Notes under the pieces: generated by a model
What the model was told of the DNA's origin: nothing
Database searches by the model: none
The model's input: the letters and a program-made list of their open reading frames with translations, nothing else
Assembly: GCA_900539255.1 (NCBI GenBank)
Contig: UQBJ01000007.1
Coordinates: forward strand, 6,082-70,081
Reading direction: 5' to 3'
DNA from: an uncultured Campylobacter sp.
GTDB taxonomy: Bacteria; Campylobacterota; Campylobacteria; Campylobacterales; Campylobacteraceae
DNA length: 64,000 nt
Position numbers and translations under genes: made by a program
In this document: positions 35,313 through 42,579 of the stretch, one piece after another
Layout of the letters: every line of letters begins with the position of its first letter
Position numbering within the stretch: position 1 is the stretch's first letter

Positions 35313-35399
35313 TTACTCAAATCTTTCCATAAATTTAAATAAAAGCCCACAGAAAGCTGTAAATAAACCAAAAAAGAATGCACCATATATAAATTCCAT
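35313..35399 (-). CDS. Micro-protein D: 28-residue membrane peptide
   Basis: 28 residues (MEFIYGAFFFGL...FMERFE) with one hydrophobic helix rich in phenylalanine. Its GGAGG ribosome site lies within the last codons of the preceding 40-residue gene, 7 bases before the ATG, and the two genes are separated by only 2 bases. A 76-base gap follows before micro-protein E; it contains a 26-codon open frame with no ATG, GTG or TTG start. Probably translated because of the strong coupling signal; function unknown. Confidence 0.55.
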   Translation of the reverse strand: MEFIYGAFFFGLFTAFCGLLFKFMERFE

Positions 35400-35401
35400 A
35401 T

Positions 35402-35524
35402 TTATCCTCCATAATTTGTTTTTGTTTGCTCAATTCTTTCCATTTCTGTAAGAATTGTGGCACAAACATAGTCTTTGAAATTTCTAATCAACAAAGCAGT
35501 CATAGCATTTTTAACCAACAACAT
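35402..35524 (-). CDS. Micro-protein C: 40-residue peptide
   Basis: 40 residues. Its ATG (35524) shares one base with the stop of the preceding 28-residue gene (TAATG), a typical coupling arrangement. It is less hydrophobic than its neighbours: MLLVKNAMTALLIRNFKDYV is amphipathic, and the rest (ILTEMERIEQTKTNYGG) is polar. Its 3' end contains the ribosome site of micro-protein D. No family recognised; the evidence is mainly the packing of the operon. Confidence 0.4.
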   Translation of the reverse strand: MLLVKNAMTALLIRNFKDYVCATILTEMERIEQTKTNYGG

Positions 35525-35610
35525 TACAGCAATCCTACGAAAAAAAGTAGATTAAAGAGCATACCGCACAATAAATTTGTGGTATAAAAAAGGCTATGAT
35601 AAAAAGCCAT
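35524..35610 (-). CDS. Micro-protein B: 28-residue hydrophobic peptide
   Basis: 28 residues (MAFYHSLFYTTNLLCGMLFN...), mostly hydrophobic. It begins 17 bases inside the end of the 117-residue gene, in another frame, and ends in the TAATG shared with micro-protein C. No good ribosome site is visible, so it would depend on translational coupling to the 117-residue gene. The weakest member of the chain, but the overlap arrangement is suggestive. Confidence 0.35.
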   Translation of the reverse strand: MAFYHSLFYTTNLLCGMLFNLLFFVGLL

Positions 35611-35947
35611 ATTGATTTGTGTAGCAACGCAAAGCAAATCCAAAGCCTATTGCGATATATGTTGTAATCGCATAAACGAAACCAAGCGTAAAAAAAAGAA
35701 CTAGGACTATCAGCAGTATATCATTGTTAAAGATAAAAGTAAATCTATTGTAAGCGCATATCATCAAAAATACTATATTTAACACAGCTAACCAGCCATA
35801 CAGTTTTACTAACCTTTTTTCATTTTTTACTCTAAAATCTGTGATAGGATTTGTTATTTCATATACCTGTGCCCAAATTTCAAGTGATTTTAGCGCACTA
35901 GATATATAATTCGATAGCATTTTGTATTCATCTATCTTTACTTTCAT
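35594..35947 (-). CDS. Hypothetical membrane protein (117 residues) of the small-gene cluster
   Basis: 117 residues, preceded by an ideal GGAGG ribosome site 8 bases before the ATG. An N-terminal soluble helical part (about 1-48, ending NPITDFRVKNEKRL) is followed by two membrane segments (about 49-66 LYGWLAVLNIVFLMICAY and about 73-105). It shows a more AT-rich codon choice (many ATA, TTA and AAA codons) than the housekeeping genes nearby. No recognised family. It is the only normal-size gene in the minus-strand chain and may be the core of whatever system this is. Confidence 0.7.
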   Translation of the reverse strand: MKVKIDEYKMLSNYISSALKSLEIWAQVYEITNPITDFRVKNEKRLVKLYGWLAVLNIVFLMICAYNRFTFIFNNDILLIVLVLFFTLGFVYAITTYIAIGFGFALRCYTNQYGFLS

Positions 35948-35996
35948 TACTAGCCTCCGTTGCGTTTTTTGTGTTTATCGTAGCAAAAAGTAAAAC

Positions 35997-36101
35997 TCAA
36001 TGCAAAGAGTCAAACAACTTTAATAAAAACAACATAAATATAGCATTGATTGCTAAAAAGAATGTCATTATAAAAAACATTTTTGCTTCAAATTTAAGCA
36101 T
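35997..36101 (-). CDS. Micro-protein G: 34-residue membrane peptide
   Basis: 34 residues. A charged N-terminus (MLKFEAK) is followed by one long hydrophobic helix (MFFIMTFFLAINAIFMLFLL). AAGGTG lies 7 bases before the ATG, and an extended -10 box (TGCTATACT) lies about 30 bases upstream, so this is the first gene of the minus-strand chain. The 117-residue gene follows after 49 bases. No family recognised; resembles type I toxin-like or small-subunit peptides only in general shape. Confidence 0.55.
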   Translation of the reverse strand: MLKFEAKMFFIMTFFLAINAIFMLFLLKLFDSLH

Positions 36102-36131
36102 TTTTTCACCTTTTTTATAAAATCCTTTGCA

Positions 36132-36137
36132 AGTATA
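36132..36137 (-). promoter_or_regulatory. Extended -10 box of the small-gene chain
   Basis: On the minus strand the sequence reads TTTTGCTATACTT: a TATACT box with an upstream TG dinucleotide, about 31 bases before the start of micro-protein G. It faces away from the TATAAT at 36221 on the other strand, so the two small-gene units are divergently transcribed. Confidence 0.55.
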
Positions 36138-36220
36138 GCAAAATTAGCTTACAAAAAACTTAAACACCGCACAAATCTAAAATATAAGTGAAATTTTGAT
36201 TGTTTTTAGGCTTTTTTTGG

Positions 36221-36226
36221 TATAAT
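36221..36226 (+). promoter_or_regulatory. -10 box for the 36256 gene
   Basis: TATAAT preceded by a T tract and TTGG, 30 bases before the proposed ATG. A good match to the Campylobacter vegetative promoter. Confidence 0.65.
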
Positions 36227-36255
36227 GGCGGTGAAATTTGTTTAAGGACTATGAG

Positions 36256-36426
36256 ATGATTTTGTATGGAGCATTAGGCGTATTGTTTGCTTTGAGTGTT
36301 TTAGTAGCAGTGCTTGATAAAAAAATATCTCACGGGATATTCTTTTTTATTGCTTTTATTATTTTGGCTATACCTTTTTTTGTAATAGGGGCTATTGCAG
36401 AATCGATGATGCTGTGGCTGCTTTAA
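36256..36426 (+). CDS. 56-residue two-helix membrane protein
   Basis: 56 residues from the ATG at 36256, which has AAGGA 7 bases upstream; an in-frame TTG at 36238 gives 62 residues but places its start too close to the promoter. Two membrane helices (about 2-20 and 28-52) are separated by a short polar loop (LDKKISHG), a hairpin topology. No recognised family. It is the first gene of a small unit reading away from the minus-strand micro-gene chain, with its own promoter. Confidence 0.65.
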   Translation: MILYGALGVLFALSVLVAVLDKKISHGIFFFIAFIILAIPFFVIGAIAESMMLWLL

Positions 36427-36436
36427 AGGTGCTATA

Positions 36437-36610
36437 ATGTCATTTTATCCTTTTTTCAGTCTTTTGGAGTATCATTTAAGCCTTTTTCGGTCTTTCAGAG
36501 TCTCATTTGAGCCTTTTTCAGTTTTTCAGGGTATCATCGAGCCTTTTTCAGCCTTTAAGCAAAATGGCATAGAATTTATGAATTTTTGCGTTCAAATACC
36601 AAAAAATTGA
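36437..36610 (+). CDS. 57-codon repeat-containing open frame
   Basis: 57 codons opening 10 bases after the preceding stop, with AAAGGTG upstream of the ATG. The frame consists largely of a 31-bp tandem repeat and encodes Phe/Ser-rich pseudo-repeats (PFFSLL, LFRSF, PFSVF, PFSAF). Because 31 is not a multiple of three, small length changes between units (32, 31, 30) keep the frame open, which may be chance or selection. Translation is uncertain; it might simply be repeat DNA. Confidence 0.35.
   Translation: MSFYPFFSLLEYHLSLFRSFRVSFEPFSVFQGIIEPFSAFKQNGIEFMNFCVQIPKN
36449..36560 (+). repeat. Tandem repeat, about 31-bp unit, 3.6 copies
   Basis: Units begin CCTTTTTCAG or a one-base variant and end near ATCATTTAAG: 36449-36480, 36481-36511, 36512-36541 and a partial copy to 36560. 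Copies differ by several substitutions. They lie inside the 57-codon frame. Confidence 0.8.
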
Positions 36611-36640
36611 AGTTTGGGTTAAGCAAAACAGCGTAGGACT

Positions 36641-36815
36641 TTGTCATACTGACTTGTCTTGCCTTGTCATACCGAACACTCTTGTTGTCATACTGAGCTT
36701 TCGTAAGAAAGCGAAGTATCCACAAATTCAAAGCGTGTCTTAAATTCTTTGGATTTTTCGCTACGCTCAAAATGACAAAACCCTTGTCATACTGAGCCTT
36801 TGGCGAAGTATCCAC
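36641..36815. repeat. Cluster of REP-like short palindromic elements
   Basis: Contains GTCATACTGAGC...GAAGTATCC units (about 36687-36722 and 36786-36814), each with a short inverted core (e.g. CTTTCG TAAG AAAGCG), an inverted GGATTTTTCGCTACGCTCAAAATGAC unit at about 36750-36775, and a GTCATACTGACTTGTCTTGC unit. Related elements recur at about 38.1, 41.6, 48.3-48.8 and 53.9-54.05 kb. No coding function is supported; open frames across them are by-products. Confidence 0.8.
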
Positions 36816-36856
36816 GCAAAACGCACAGCGGGTTGCTGAGAACAAAAGCGTTGAGG
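36803..36856 (+). repeat. Left copy of a 52-bp inverted repeat flanking the OMP gene
   Basis: Begins GCGAAGTATCCACGCAAAAC and contains CACAGCGGGTTGCTGA. It matches the reverse complement of 38074-38125 apart from five A/G differences and one single-base gap. The pair encloses about 1.2 kb holding the outer-membrane protein gene. Confidence 0.85.
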
Positions 36857-36899
36857 CAATTCAAGGCTTTGAAAAGCCTTGAATTTTCTTGCAAATTCG

Positions 36900-37022
36900 C
36901 AGCAAGGTATCTGCGCACTTTGCTTTTTTACAGCGAGATATCTATGTGCTTTGCTTTTTTGCAGTAAGATACTTGTGCGTTTTGCCTTTTCGCAGCAAGG
37001 TATCTGTGCGCTTTGCTCTGCG
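36900..37022 (+). repeat. Second tandem repeat, 31-bp unit, four copies
   Basis: Units start CAGCAAGGTATCTG (or variants) at 36900, 36931, 36962 and 36993. The sequence is unrelated to the 31-bp repeat at 36449 but has the same length. Open frames on both strands across it give Cys-rich repetitive peptides and are probably not genes. The 490 bases from 36611 to 37093 otherwise hold only REP-like elements. Confidence 0.85.
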
Positions 37023-37093
37023 ATGAACCGCTTTTTATCCCCAAAAAATTTATCCCAGCCATTCACCCCGCACGCTTTTTGATAAGGGCGTTG

Positions 37094-37115
37094 AAAAAGG
37101 GCTTAAAGCCCTTTG
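37094..37115 (-). terminator. Terminator of the OMP gene
   Basis: AAAGGGC/GCCCTTT hairpin immediately after the stop codon, with a run of A residues on the plus strand that becomes a T run in the minus-strand transcript. Confidence 0.75.
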
Positions 37116-37116
37116 A

Positions 37117-37938
37117 TTAGAAATTATAAATGTAGCTTAGCACCACGCTGAAAGGGCGGTAGTGGTAAGTTTTGGTGTCTTTTACAATAGCTGGCGTTTG
37201 TGGCGGTATGAGCGGTGAAGTGCCATTGCTTGCTTTGAAAAGCTTTGATTTAGGGAAGTAAGTGCGTGCGCCAAGGTCGATTTCGTGGTTTTCTTTGACG
37301 CTCACTCGCAAGCCTAAATTCGCATTTGCGGCGAAATTCGTGTAGCTTCGCTTGCCGTTTGATACCTCATACTCTTTGCCATTTGCCGCCCAAGTAACGC
37401 CGCCAACGCCCACGCCAGCATAAACGCCCCAAGTTATGTCATCGTTTTTTGGAGTGAAATTGTAAAGCAAATCAGCCCCGATGAAATAATCAATAAAAGT
37501 TGTGTAGTAAGTCTTGCCCGTGCCTGTGAAAATGGAGCTAGCAGCTTGATTTGCCGCTGCTTGTTGTATGGCTGGGTCAGCAGTGGCTACTTGCCCCATA
37601 AGCATACCCATAAGCGAGTCGCTATACTCGACATTTACAAGCCTGCCGTGTCCTACGCCCACTTGTCCGTAAGCTCGCACGCCAAATTTACGCTGTGCGC
37701 CGAAAAACCACTTATAACCGCCCTTTACAGCAAGGCTTGGCATAAGATTGTCCGCCTTAATGTCGCCTGAAATGCTCGCAGGACCCATAGCATAATCAAG
37801 CGTTTGCTTGAATTTAACCTTGTTTGCTCCAAGCTCCACACCCACAAAGACTCCGTCTTTTTCCGCTCCAAAGGCACTTTGTGCCAAAACAACACTCGCT
37901 AAAACGCCAGCGAGCAAGGCTTTTTTTGATGAAACCAT
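37117..37938 (-). CDS. Outer-membrane beta-barrel protein, Helicobacter OMP-like
   Basis: 273 residues from the ATG at 37938 with a GGGAGAA ribosome site; a longer frame to 37971 adds residues before the signal. The signal peptide is ALLAGVLASVVLAQSAFGA. The mature part alternates hydrophobic and polar residues in strand-sized blocks (DGVFVGVELGANKVKF, GVRAYGQVGVG, WGVYAGVGVGGV, ANLGLRVSVKENHEIDLGARTYFP) and ends in the barrel signature SVVLSYIYNF with terminal Phe. This matches the HP_OMP-like family. It is bracketed by 52-bp inverted repeats. Adhesin, pore or other role cannot be decided. Confidence 0.8.
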   Translation of the reverse strand: MVSSKKALLAGVLASVVLAQSAFGAEKDGVFVGVELGANKVKFKQTLDYAMGPASISGDIKADNLMPSLAVKGGYKWFFGAQRKFGVRAYGQVGVGHGRLVNVEYSDSLMGMLMGQVATADPAIQQAAANQAASSIFTGTGKTYYTTFIDYFIGADLLYNFTPKNDDITWGVYAGVGVGGVTWAANGKEYEVSNGKRSYTNFAANANLGLRVSVKENHEIDLGARTYFPKSKLFKASNGTSPLIPPQTPAIVKDTKTYHYRPFSVVLSYIYNF

Positions 37939-38514
37939 TGTTTCTCCCTTTTTTGAAAATAAAAGTGGCATTATAACACTAAAAAAGTAAAGTTGGGTAA
38001 TAAATTTGCAAAATTGAGTGAATTTTAGTAGTCCGTTGTGCGTTTGGCAAGGTGAAAAATTTGTAAATTCCGTTTCAATGCTTTGTTTTCAGCAACCCGC
38101 TGTGTGTTTTGTGTGGATACTTCGCTTGCGCTTGGTATGGCAAAATTTAAGATATTTTCTTTTATTCAAAGTCAGTATGACAAAAAATAATTAAGTATGG
38201 CAAGACAAGTCAGTATAACAAAAATAAGTCGATATGACACAAACAACCCTTTTAATAAAGGAGTCGAATTTTATAAAAATTTGTTAAAGTTGAGTCTGCC
38301 TTGTCCGCGCAAGTCAAAGTTGCGAGATTTATAAGAGTTTGTGAATTTTTTATATATTATAAGGTTTATTGAACGAAGTGTTGTTAGAATTTGATTAAAT
38401 TTACCTAAATTTTTGCCTAAAATCTGCTTTACACAGCACACAAAAATTCAAGCAAAGAGTTAGCTCACAAGACAGCAAACAAAATTCAAGCAAAAAGTTA
38501 GCCTACAAGGCTAG
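37939..38514. other. Gene-free region with REP-like elements and direct repeats
   Basis: About 575 bases without a credible gene. It contains the right inverted-repeat copy (38074-38125), degenerate REP-like pieces (GTATGGCAAGACAAGTCAGTAT at about 38197-38218) and two direct copies of an AAAATTCAAGCAAAGAGTTAG-type element at about 38439-38471 and 38478-38509, just after the end of the dihydroorotase-like gene. The part nearest 37938 should contain the OMP promoter, but no clear -10 box stands out. Confidence 0.7.
38074..38125 (-). repeat. Right copy of the 52-bp inverted repeat
   Basis: Reads as the reverse complement of 36803-36856 with five A/G differences and one gap, including TCAGCAACCCGCTGTG. 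It begins about 136 bases upstream of the OMP start codon. Confidence 0.85.
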
Positions 38515-39705
38515 TTAGCCATACACCCTTTCGCCTTTGATAAAGTGCGCTTTTACCTCGCCTAAAAGTTCATCTTTTGCGTAAAGGCTGTTTTGTGGGG
38601 CTTTGCTTTTAGCGTTTTCATCAAAGAGTATGAAATTTGCTTCCTTGCCAACTTGTATCAAGCCCGAATTTAGCCCTAAAAACGCCGCTTGATGAGAGCT
38701 TGTAAATTCGCAAAGCTCTTCCCACGAAAAAACGCCTTTTTTTACCAAAAATGAGTAGCAAAGGCTGATATACTCGCAAATAGAATGCACTCCAAAGCTC
38801 GCTTCATCAAAGCTCACATCTTTGTGGGTGATGGACTTTGGGCTATGCAGTGAGCTTAAAAACTTGATTTTACCAGCTTTTAAGGCTTTTTGCAAAGCCA
38901 AAGCGTCAGTTTTAGAGCGAAGTGGTGGCATTAGCTTTGCAAAGGTGTTGAATTCACGGCATTCCTCATCGCTTTTTAGCAGGTGATGAATGCTCGTTTG
39001 GATTAAATCCGTCTCATCAAGTAAATTGAGCGATTTGTCAAGACTCAGGCACTCATAAAGCACACGCACGCCGTAAAATTCAGCGATTTGCTTGATTTTA
39101 GCCACTTCGCTGAATTCACTCACCGCGCTAATGCCGATAAGTCCTAGCTCAAAGCTAGTTTGGCTGTCGTTCATCACGCCGTTATCATCAAAGCCAGCCT
39201 CAAAGCAACGCACGAAAATCGTTTTGCCTTTCATCAGCGCATACTGCATACTTTGGCGCAACACGCTCGCCCTGTGCGAGCTTTCACACTCTAAGGCAAA
39301 AGCGCCCTTGTTGATGAGCGTGGAGAGATTTTTAAGCTTGCCCGCGCTATCGCACACGCGCACATTTGCGAAAACTTTGAGCTTTAAACCCTTTAAATGC
39401 TCCAAAAAAAGAGCAAAACTTTCCTCATCAAAGTCCATATTGTCTTTAAGCACCACAGCACAAACGCCGCTTTTTAGGCACTCTTCTTCTAAAAGCCTTA
39501 AATTTTCTATGCTAAAATGCTCGTTTTTAAGGCTCACATTTAAATCAATAAAAGATGGCAAAAGTGTCAAAGACTTTGCGTCAAAGACTTCATCTTTGTT
39601 TGCACCTTTTGGCGTTAAATTTGCCCCTATCTCGGCGATTAAGCCCTTTTCTACTCGCACATCAGCAGGTTTGTTTCCGTAAATTTTAGCGTTTTTGATG
39701 AGCAT
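38515..39705 (-). CDS. Dihydroorotase-like protein without metal ligands (PyrX type)
   Basis: 396 residues with the overall amidohydrolase layout: beta-sandwich start (MLIKNAKIYGNKPADVRVEKGLIAEIG), then SLTLLPSFIDLNVSLKNE where active dihydroorotases have the GxIDxHVHL/R metal-binding HxH. Here both His are replaced (Asn and Ser), and the later region (SIHHLLKSDE, HSPKS) also lacks the full ligand set. Such noncatalytic paralogues can act as structural partners of aspartate carbamoyltransferase in some bacteria. C. jejuni has a similar second pyrC copy. Role in pyrimidine synthesis is inferred, not shown. Confidence 0.78.
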   Translation of the reverse strand: MLIKNAKIYGNKPADVRVEKGLIAEIGANLTPKGANKDEVFDAKSLTLLPSFIDLNVSLKNEHFSIENLRLLEEECLKSGVCAVVLKDNMDFDEESFALFLEHLKGLKLKVFANVRVCDSAGKLKNLSTLINKGAFALECESSHRASVLRQSMQYALMKGKTIFVRCFEAGFDDNGVMNDSQTSFELGLIGISAVSEFSEVAKIKQIAEFYGVRVLYECLSLDKSLNLLDETDLIQTSIHHLLKSDEECREFNTFAKLMPPLRSKTDALALQKALKAGKIKFLSSLHSPKSITHKDVSFDEASFGVHSICEYISLCYSFLVKKGVFSWEELCEFTSSHQAAFLGLNSGLIQVGKEANFILFDENAKSKAPQNSLYAKDELLGEVKAHFIKGERVYG

Positions 39706-39927
39706 TTTCTTTCCTTTTTTTGGATTATATCATAAAAGATTTTAAATTTCACAAGGATTTATAAAATTTATCCTTAAAAATGAGTAAAAATTTAACTTTG
39801 ATTTTGCAATCTCCAAATTTACACACCCAAAGAAAATTTTATAAATTTTTTCAAATTTTAAGCATAAAAGCAAAAAATAAAAGTTAAAATGAAAAGTGCA
39901 AAACAATTCAAACTCTAAGGAGACACT

Positions 39928-41574
39928 ATGAACTACACCCAAGTTTTCGACCCGCTTGGCAATATCTGGCTGAGCGCGCTTGTGGCTTTTTTGCCGATTG
40001 CGTGCTTTTTACTTTGCTTGCTTGTCTTTAAGATGAGAGGCTATGTGGCGGGCTTTATCACCGTGATTGTGGCGACACTTGTGGCACTTTTTGCCTACGA
40101 TATGCCCTTTTCACTTATAGGAGCGAGCTTTATCCACGGCTTCGCGCAAGGTATGTGGCCTATCGCGTGGATTATCATCGCGGCGATTTTCTTGTATAAA
40201 CTCTCTGTGAAATCAGGCAGTTTTGAGATTATCAAAGAAAGCGTTATGAGTATCACGCCAGACCATAGAATTCAAGTCATCTTAATCGGCTTTTGCTTTG
40301 GCTCGTTTTTAGAAGGGGCTATCGGCTTTGGCGGACCTGTGGCGATAACAGCGGCGTTGCTTATGGGACTAGGGCTTAAACCACTCTATGCAGCGGGACT
40401 TTGTCTCATCGCAAATACCGCGCCTGTGGCTTTTGGAGCGGTTGGAATTCCTATCATCGCTATGTCAAACCTTGTGGGCGTTGAGCAGTATCAAGTTTCT
40501 GCTATGGTAGGGCGAATGCTCGTGCCTTTAAGCCTAACCGTGCCTTTTTTCATCGTCTTTTTGATGGACGGCGTTAAGGGCGTGAAAGAGACTTTTCCAG
40601 CGATTTTAGTAGCAGCTGTGAGCTTTACAGGCACTCAGTTTTTAAGCTCAAATTTTCTTGGCGCAGAGTTGCCAGACATCGCATCAGCGGTTGTTTCGCT
40701 CGCTTGCACCACAATCTTTTTGAAATTTTGGAAGGTTAAAAATGTATTTCGCCTTGATGATGTCAAGGACTTTACAAACCACTCCAAACTCTCGCTTGGC
40801 GTGGTGTTTAAAGCGTGGTTGCCTTTTATTTTGTTGATTGCTTGTATTGTCGTTTGGACGCAGGACTGGTTTAAGGCATTCTTTAAAAAAGGTTCTGTGT
40901 TTGACTACACGCAAGTAACAATGGTGTTTAAAAATATGGAATCAGCTATCCAAAACGCCGCTGGCAGCGCTGTCAATTTGGACTTGGCTTTCAATCTCAT
41001 CGCCTTGCAAGGCGGAACGGCGATTTTGCTAGCAGCTGTGCTTACTATACTTTTCTTGCGCATTAAATTAAATGTCGTAGAAGAAGCACTTGGCGACACG
41101 CTTAAAGAAATGGCTATACCTTGTATCACTATCGGCTTGGTTGTGGCTTTTGCCTTTATCTCACGCAACAGCGGAATGAGCGAAACGCTAGGACGCGCAT
41201 TTGCAGAGTCTGGCAATGCCTTTGCCTTTTTCAGCCCCATTGTCGGCTGGCTTGGCGTTTTCATCACAGGAAGCGATACTAGCTCAAACCTACTCTTTGG
41301 CACACTCCAACAAGTAAGCGCACAACAACTTGGCATTAAAGAAGCGTTGTTTTTAGCGGCAAACTCCGTAGGTGGCGTTGTCGGTAAGATGATAAGCCCG
41401 CAAAGTATCGCCATAGCGTGCGCTGCGGTGGGCTTGGTAGGACGAGAAAGCGAGCTGTTTAGATTTACGCTCAAATACTCCATAGGCTTTATTTTGATTA
41501 TAGGCGTTTGGACGGCGATAATAGCACTTTTCTTAAACGGCATAATCCCCGACATAGTGCCTTTGGCGAAATGA
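39928..41574 (+). CDS. lctP: L-lactate permease
   Basis: 548 residues, 13-14 membrane helices. Family features include MNYTQVFDPLGNIWLSALVAFLPI, SFLEGAIGFGGPVAITAALLMGLG, IANTAPVAFGAVGIPI and FITGSDTSSNLLFGTLQ. These mark LctP/LldP-type proton-lactate symporters of the inner membrane. Ribosome site AAGGAGA lies 7 bases before the ATG. A terminator follows the stop, and lutABC follow on the same strand: together they take up L-lactate and oxidise it to pyruvate, a known growth substrate for C. jejuni. Confidence 0.95.
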   Translation: MNYTQVFDPLGNIWLSALVAFLPIACFLLCLLVFKMRGYVAGFITVIVATLVALFAYDMPFSLIGASFIHGFAQGMWPIAWIIIAAIFLYKLSVKSGSFEIIKESVMSITPDHRIQVILIGFCFGSFLEGAIGFGGPVAITAALLMGLGLKPLYAAGLCLIANTAPVAFGAVGIPIIAMSNLVGVEQYQVSAMVGRMLVPLSLTVPFFIVFLMDGVKGVKETFPAILVAAVSFTGTQFLSSNFLGAELPDIASAVVSLACTTIFLKFWKVKNVFRLDDVKDFTNHSKLSLGVVFKAWLPFILLIACIVVWTQDWFKAFFKKGSVFDYTQVTMVFKNMESAIQNAAGSAVNLDLAFNLIALQGGTAILLAAVLTILFLRIKLNVVEEALGDTLKEMAIPCITIGLVVAFAFISRNSGMSETLGRAFAESGNAFAFFSPIVGWLGVFITGSDTSSNLLFGTLQQVSAQQLGIKEALFLAANSVGGVVGKMISPQSIAIACAAVGLVGRESELFRFTLKYSIGFILIIGVWTAIIALFLNGIIPDIVPLAK

Positions 41575-41578
41575 TTTA

Positions 41579-41599
41579 CCCCGAATTTTTCGGGGTTTT
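41579..41599 (+). terminator. Terminator after lctP
   Basis: CCCCGAA pairs with TTCGGGG over a TTT loop, followed by TTTT. It separates lctP from lutABC, so the latter may have a separate promoter in the next 240 bases, or transcription may read through. Confidence 0.8.
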
Positions 41600-41637
41600 G
41601 AGGTGAATTCACGGTGAGAGCGTGAAATTTATTATGG

Positions 41638-41672
41638 ATTGCGAGAATTTGCTTATGGCAAATTCTCGCAAT
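41638..41672. repeat. REP-like palindrome with perfect 15-bp arms
   Basis: ATTGCGAGAATTTGC at 41638-41652 and its exact complement at 41658-41672 with a five-base loop. Same family as ATTGCGAG units at about 48.45-48.56 and 53.86 kb. It lies between lctP and lutA and could fold in an mRNA spanning both. Confidence 0.85.
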
Positions 41673-41838
41673 GACGAAATGTTTTTTAACGAAAGAGGAC
41701 AAAGGCGCAGAATTTGAGATGAAGTTCGTGGGTTGCGTAGAAAAAAGCGAAATGAGCGCACTTATGCGTGCGTGATTTGAGCTTTTTTCAAGCTCCCGCG
41801 AAATTCGCTCAAAGACAAGCCGCCAAAAAGGAGAAAAA

Positions 41839-42579
41839 ATGCAAAAAATTGTCTATTTTTACGCTACCTGTTTAGGCTCTGCTGCTATGCAAGAAATGGT
41901 GCTAAATGGCATAAAACTCTTGCGTAAGGAAGGCGTTGAGGTGATTTTCAAAAAAAACCAAACCTGTTGCGGACAACCGTCTTTTAACACGGGCTATTTC
42001 AACGAAAGCAAGGCTGTGGCTTTGTATAATGCTGAGCTTTTTGATGAGGATTATCCTATCATCGTGCCTAGCGGCTCGTGCGCGGGTATGATGAGCCACG
42101 ATTATTTGGGGCTTTTTAAGGATGATAAAAACTACGAAAAGGTGGCAAAATTCAGCTCACGCGTCATAGAGCTTTCACAATACCTTGACAAAGTGCTTAA
42201 TGTCAGCTACGAGGACAAGGGCGAGCCTGTCAAAGTTACTTGGCACAGCAACTGCCACGCTTTAAGAGTGCAAAAAAGCGTTGCGGCGAGCAAAAATTTA
42301 CTCAAAAGGCTCAAAAATGTCGAGTTAGTGGAGCTTACGCACGAAGAAGAGTGCTGCGGCTTTGGCGGGACTTTTTCGGTAAAAGAGCCTGAAATTTCAA
42401 ACGCTATGGCTGTGGAAAAGGTAAAAGACATACAAAACAGCGGAGCAAAATATGTCATCAGTGGCGATGGCGGCTGTTTGCTTAATATAAACGGCACTAT
42501 GAGTAGAATGGGGCTTGATATAAAGGGCATTCACTTGTATGACTTTTTAATCAAACGCCTAGAAGGAGCGAGCTTATGA
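41839..42579 (+). CDS. lutA: L-lactate oxidation subunit LutA (LldE)
   Basis: 246 residues with two CCG-type cysteine motifs: NQTCCGQPSFNTGYF near residue 40 and HEEECCGFGGTFSVKEPEIS near 170, both heterodisulfide-reductase-like clusters. It is the non-flavin L-lactate dehydrogenase component that works with LutB and LutC to make pyruvate, passing electrons to the membrane quinone pool. Ribosome site AAAGGAG is 7 bases before the ATG. It overlaps lutB by 4 bases. Confidence 0.95.
   Translation: MQKIVYFYATCLGSAAMQEMVLNGIKLLRKEGVEVIFKKNQTCCGQPSFNTGYFNESKAVALYNAELFDEDYPIIVPSGSCAGMMSHDYLGLFKDDKNYEKVAKFSSRVIELSQYLDKVLNVSYEDKGEPVKVTWHSNCHALRVQKSVAASKNLLKRLKNVELVELTHEEECCGFGGTFSVKEPEISNAMAVEKVKDIQNSGAKYVISGDGGCLLNINGTMSRMGLDIKGIHLYDFLIKRLEGASL

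Noticed and set aside
36767..37082. Open frames on both strands across the 31-bp repeat (Cys-rich repetitive peptides)
   Set aside because: Both strands are open only because of the repeat; neither has a ribosome site, and the frames have no relation to the repeat unit length.
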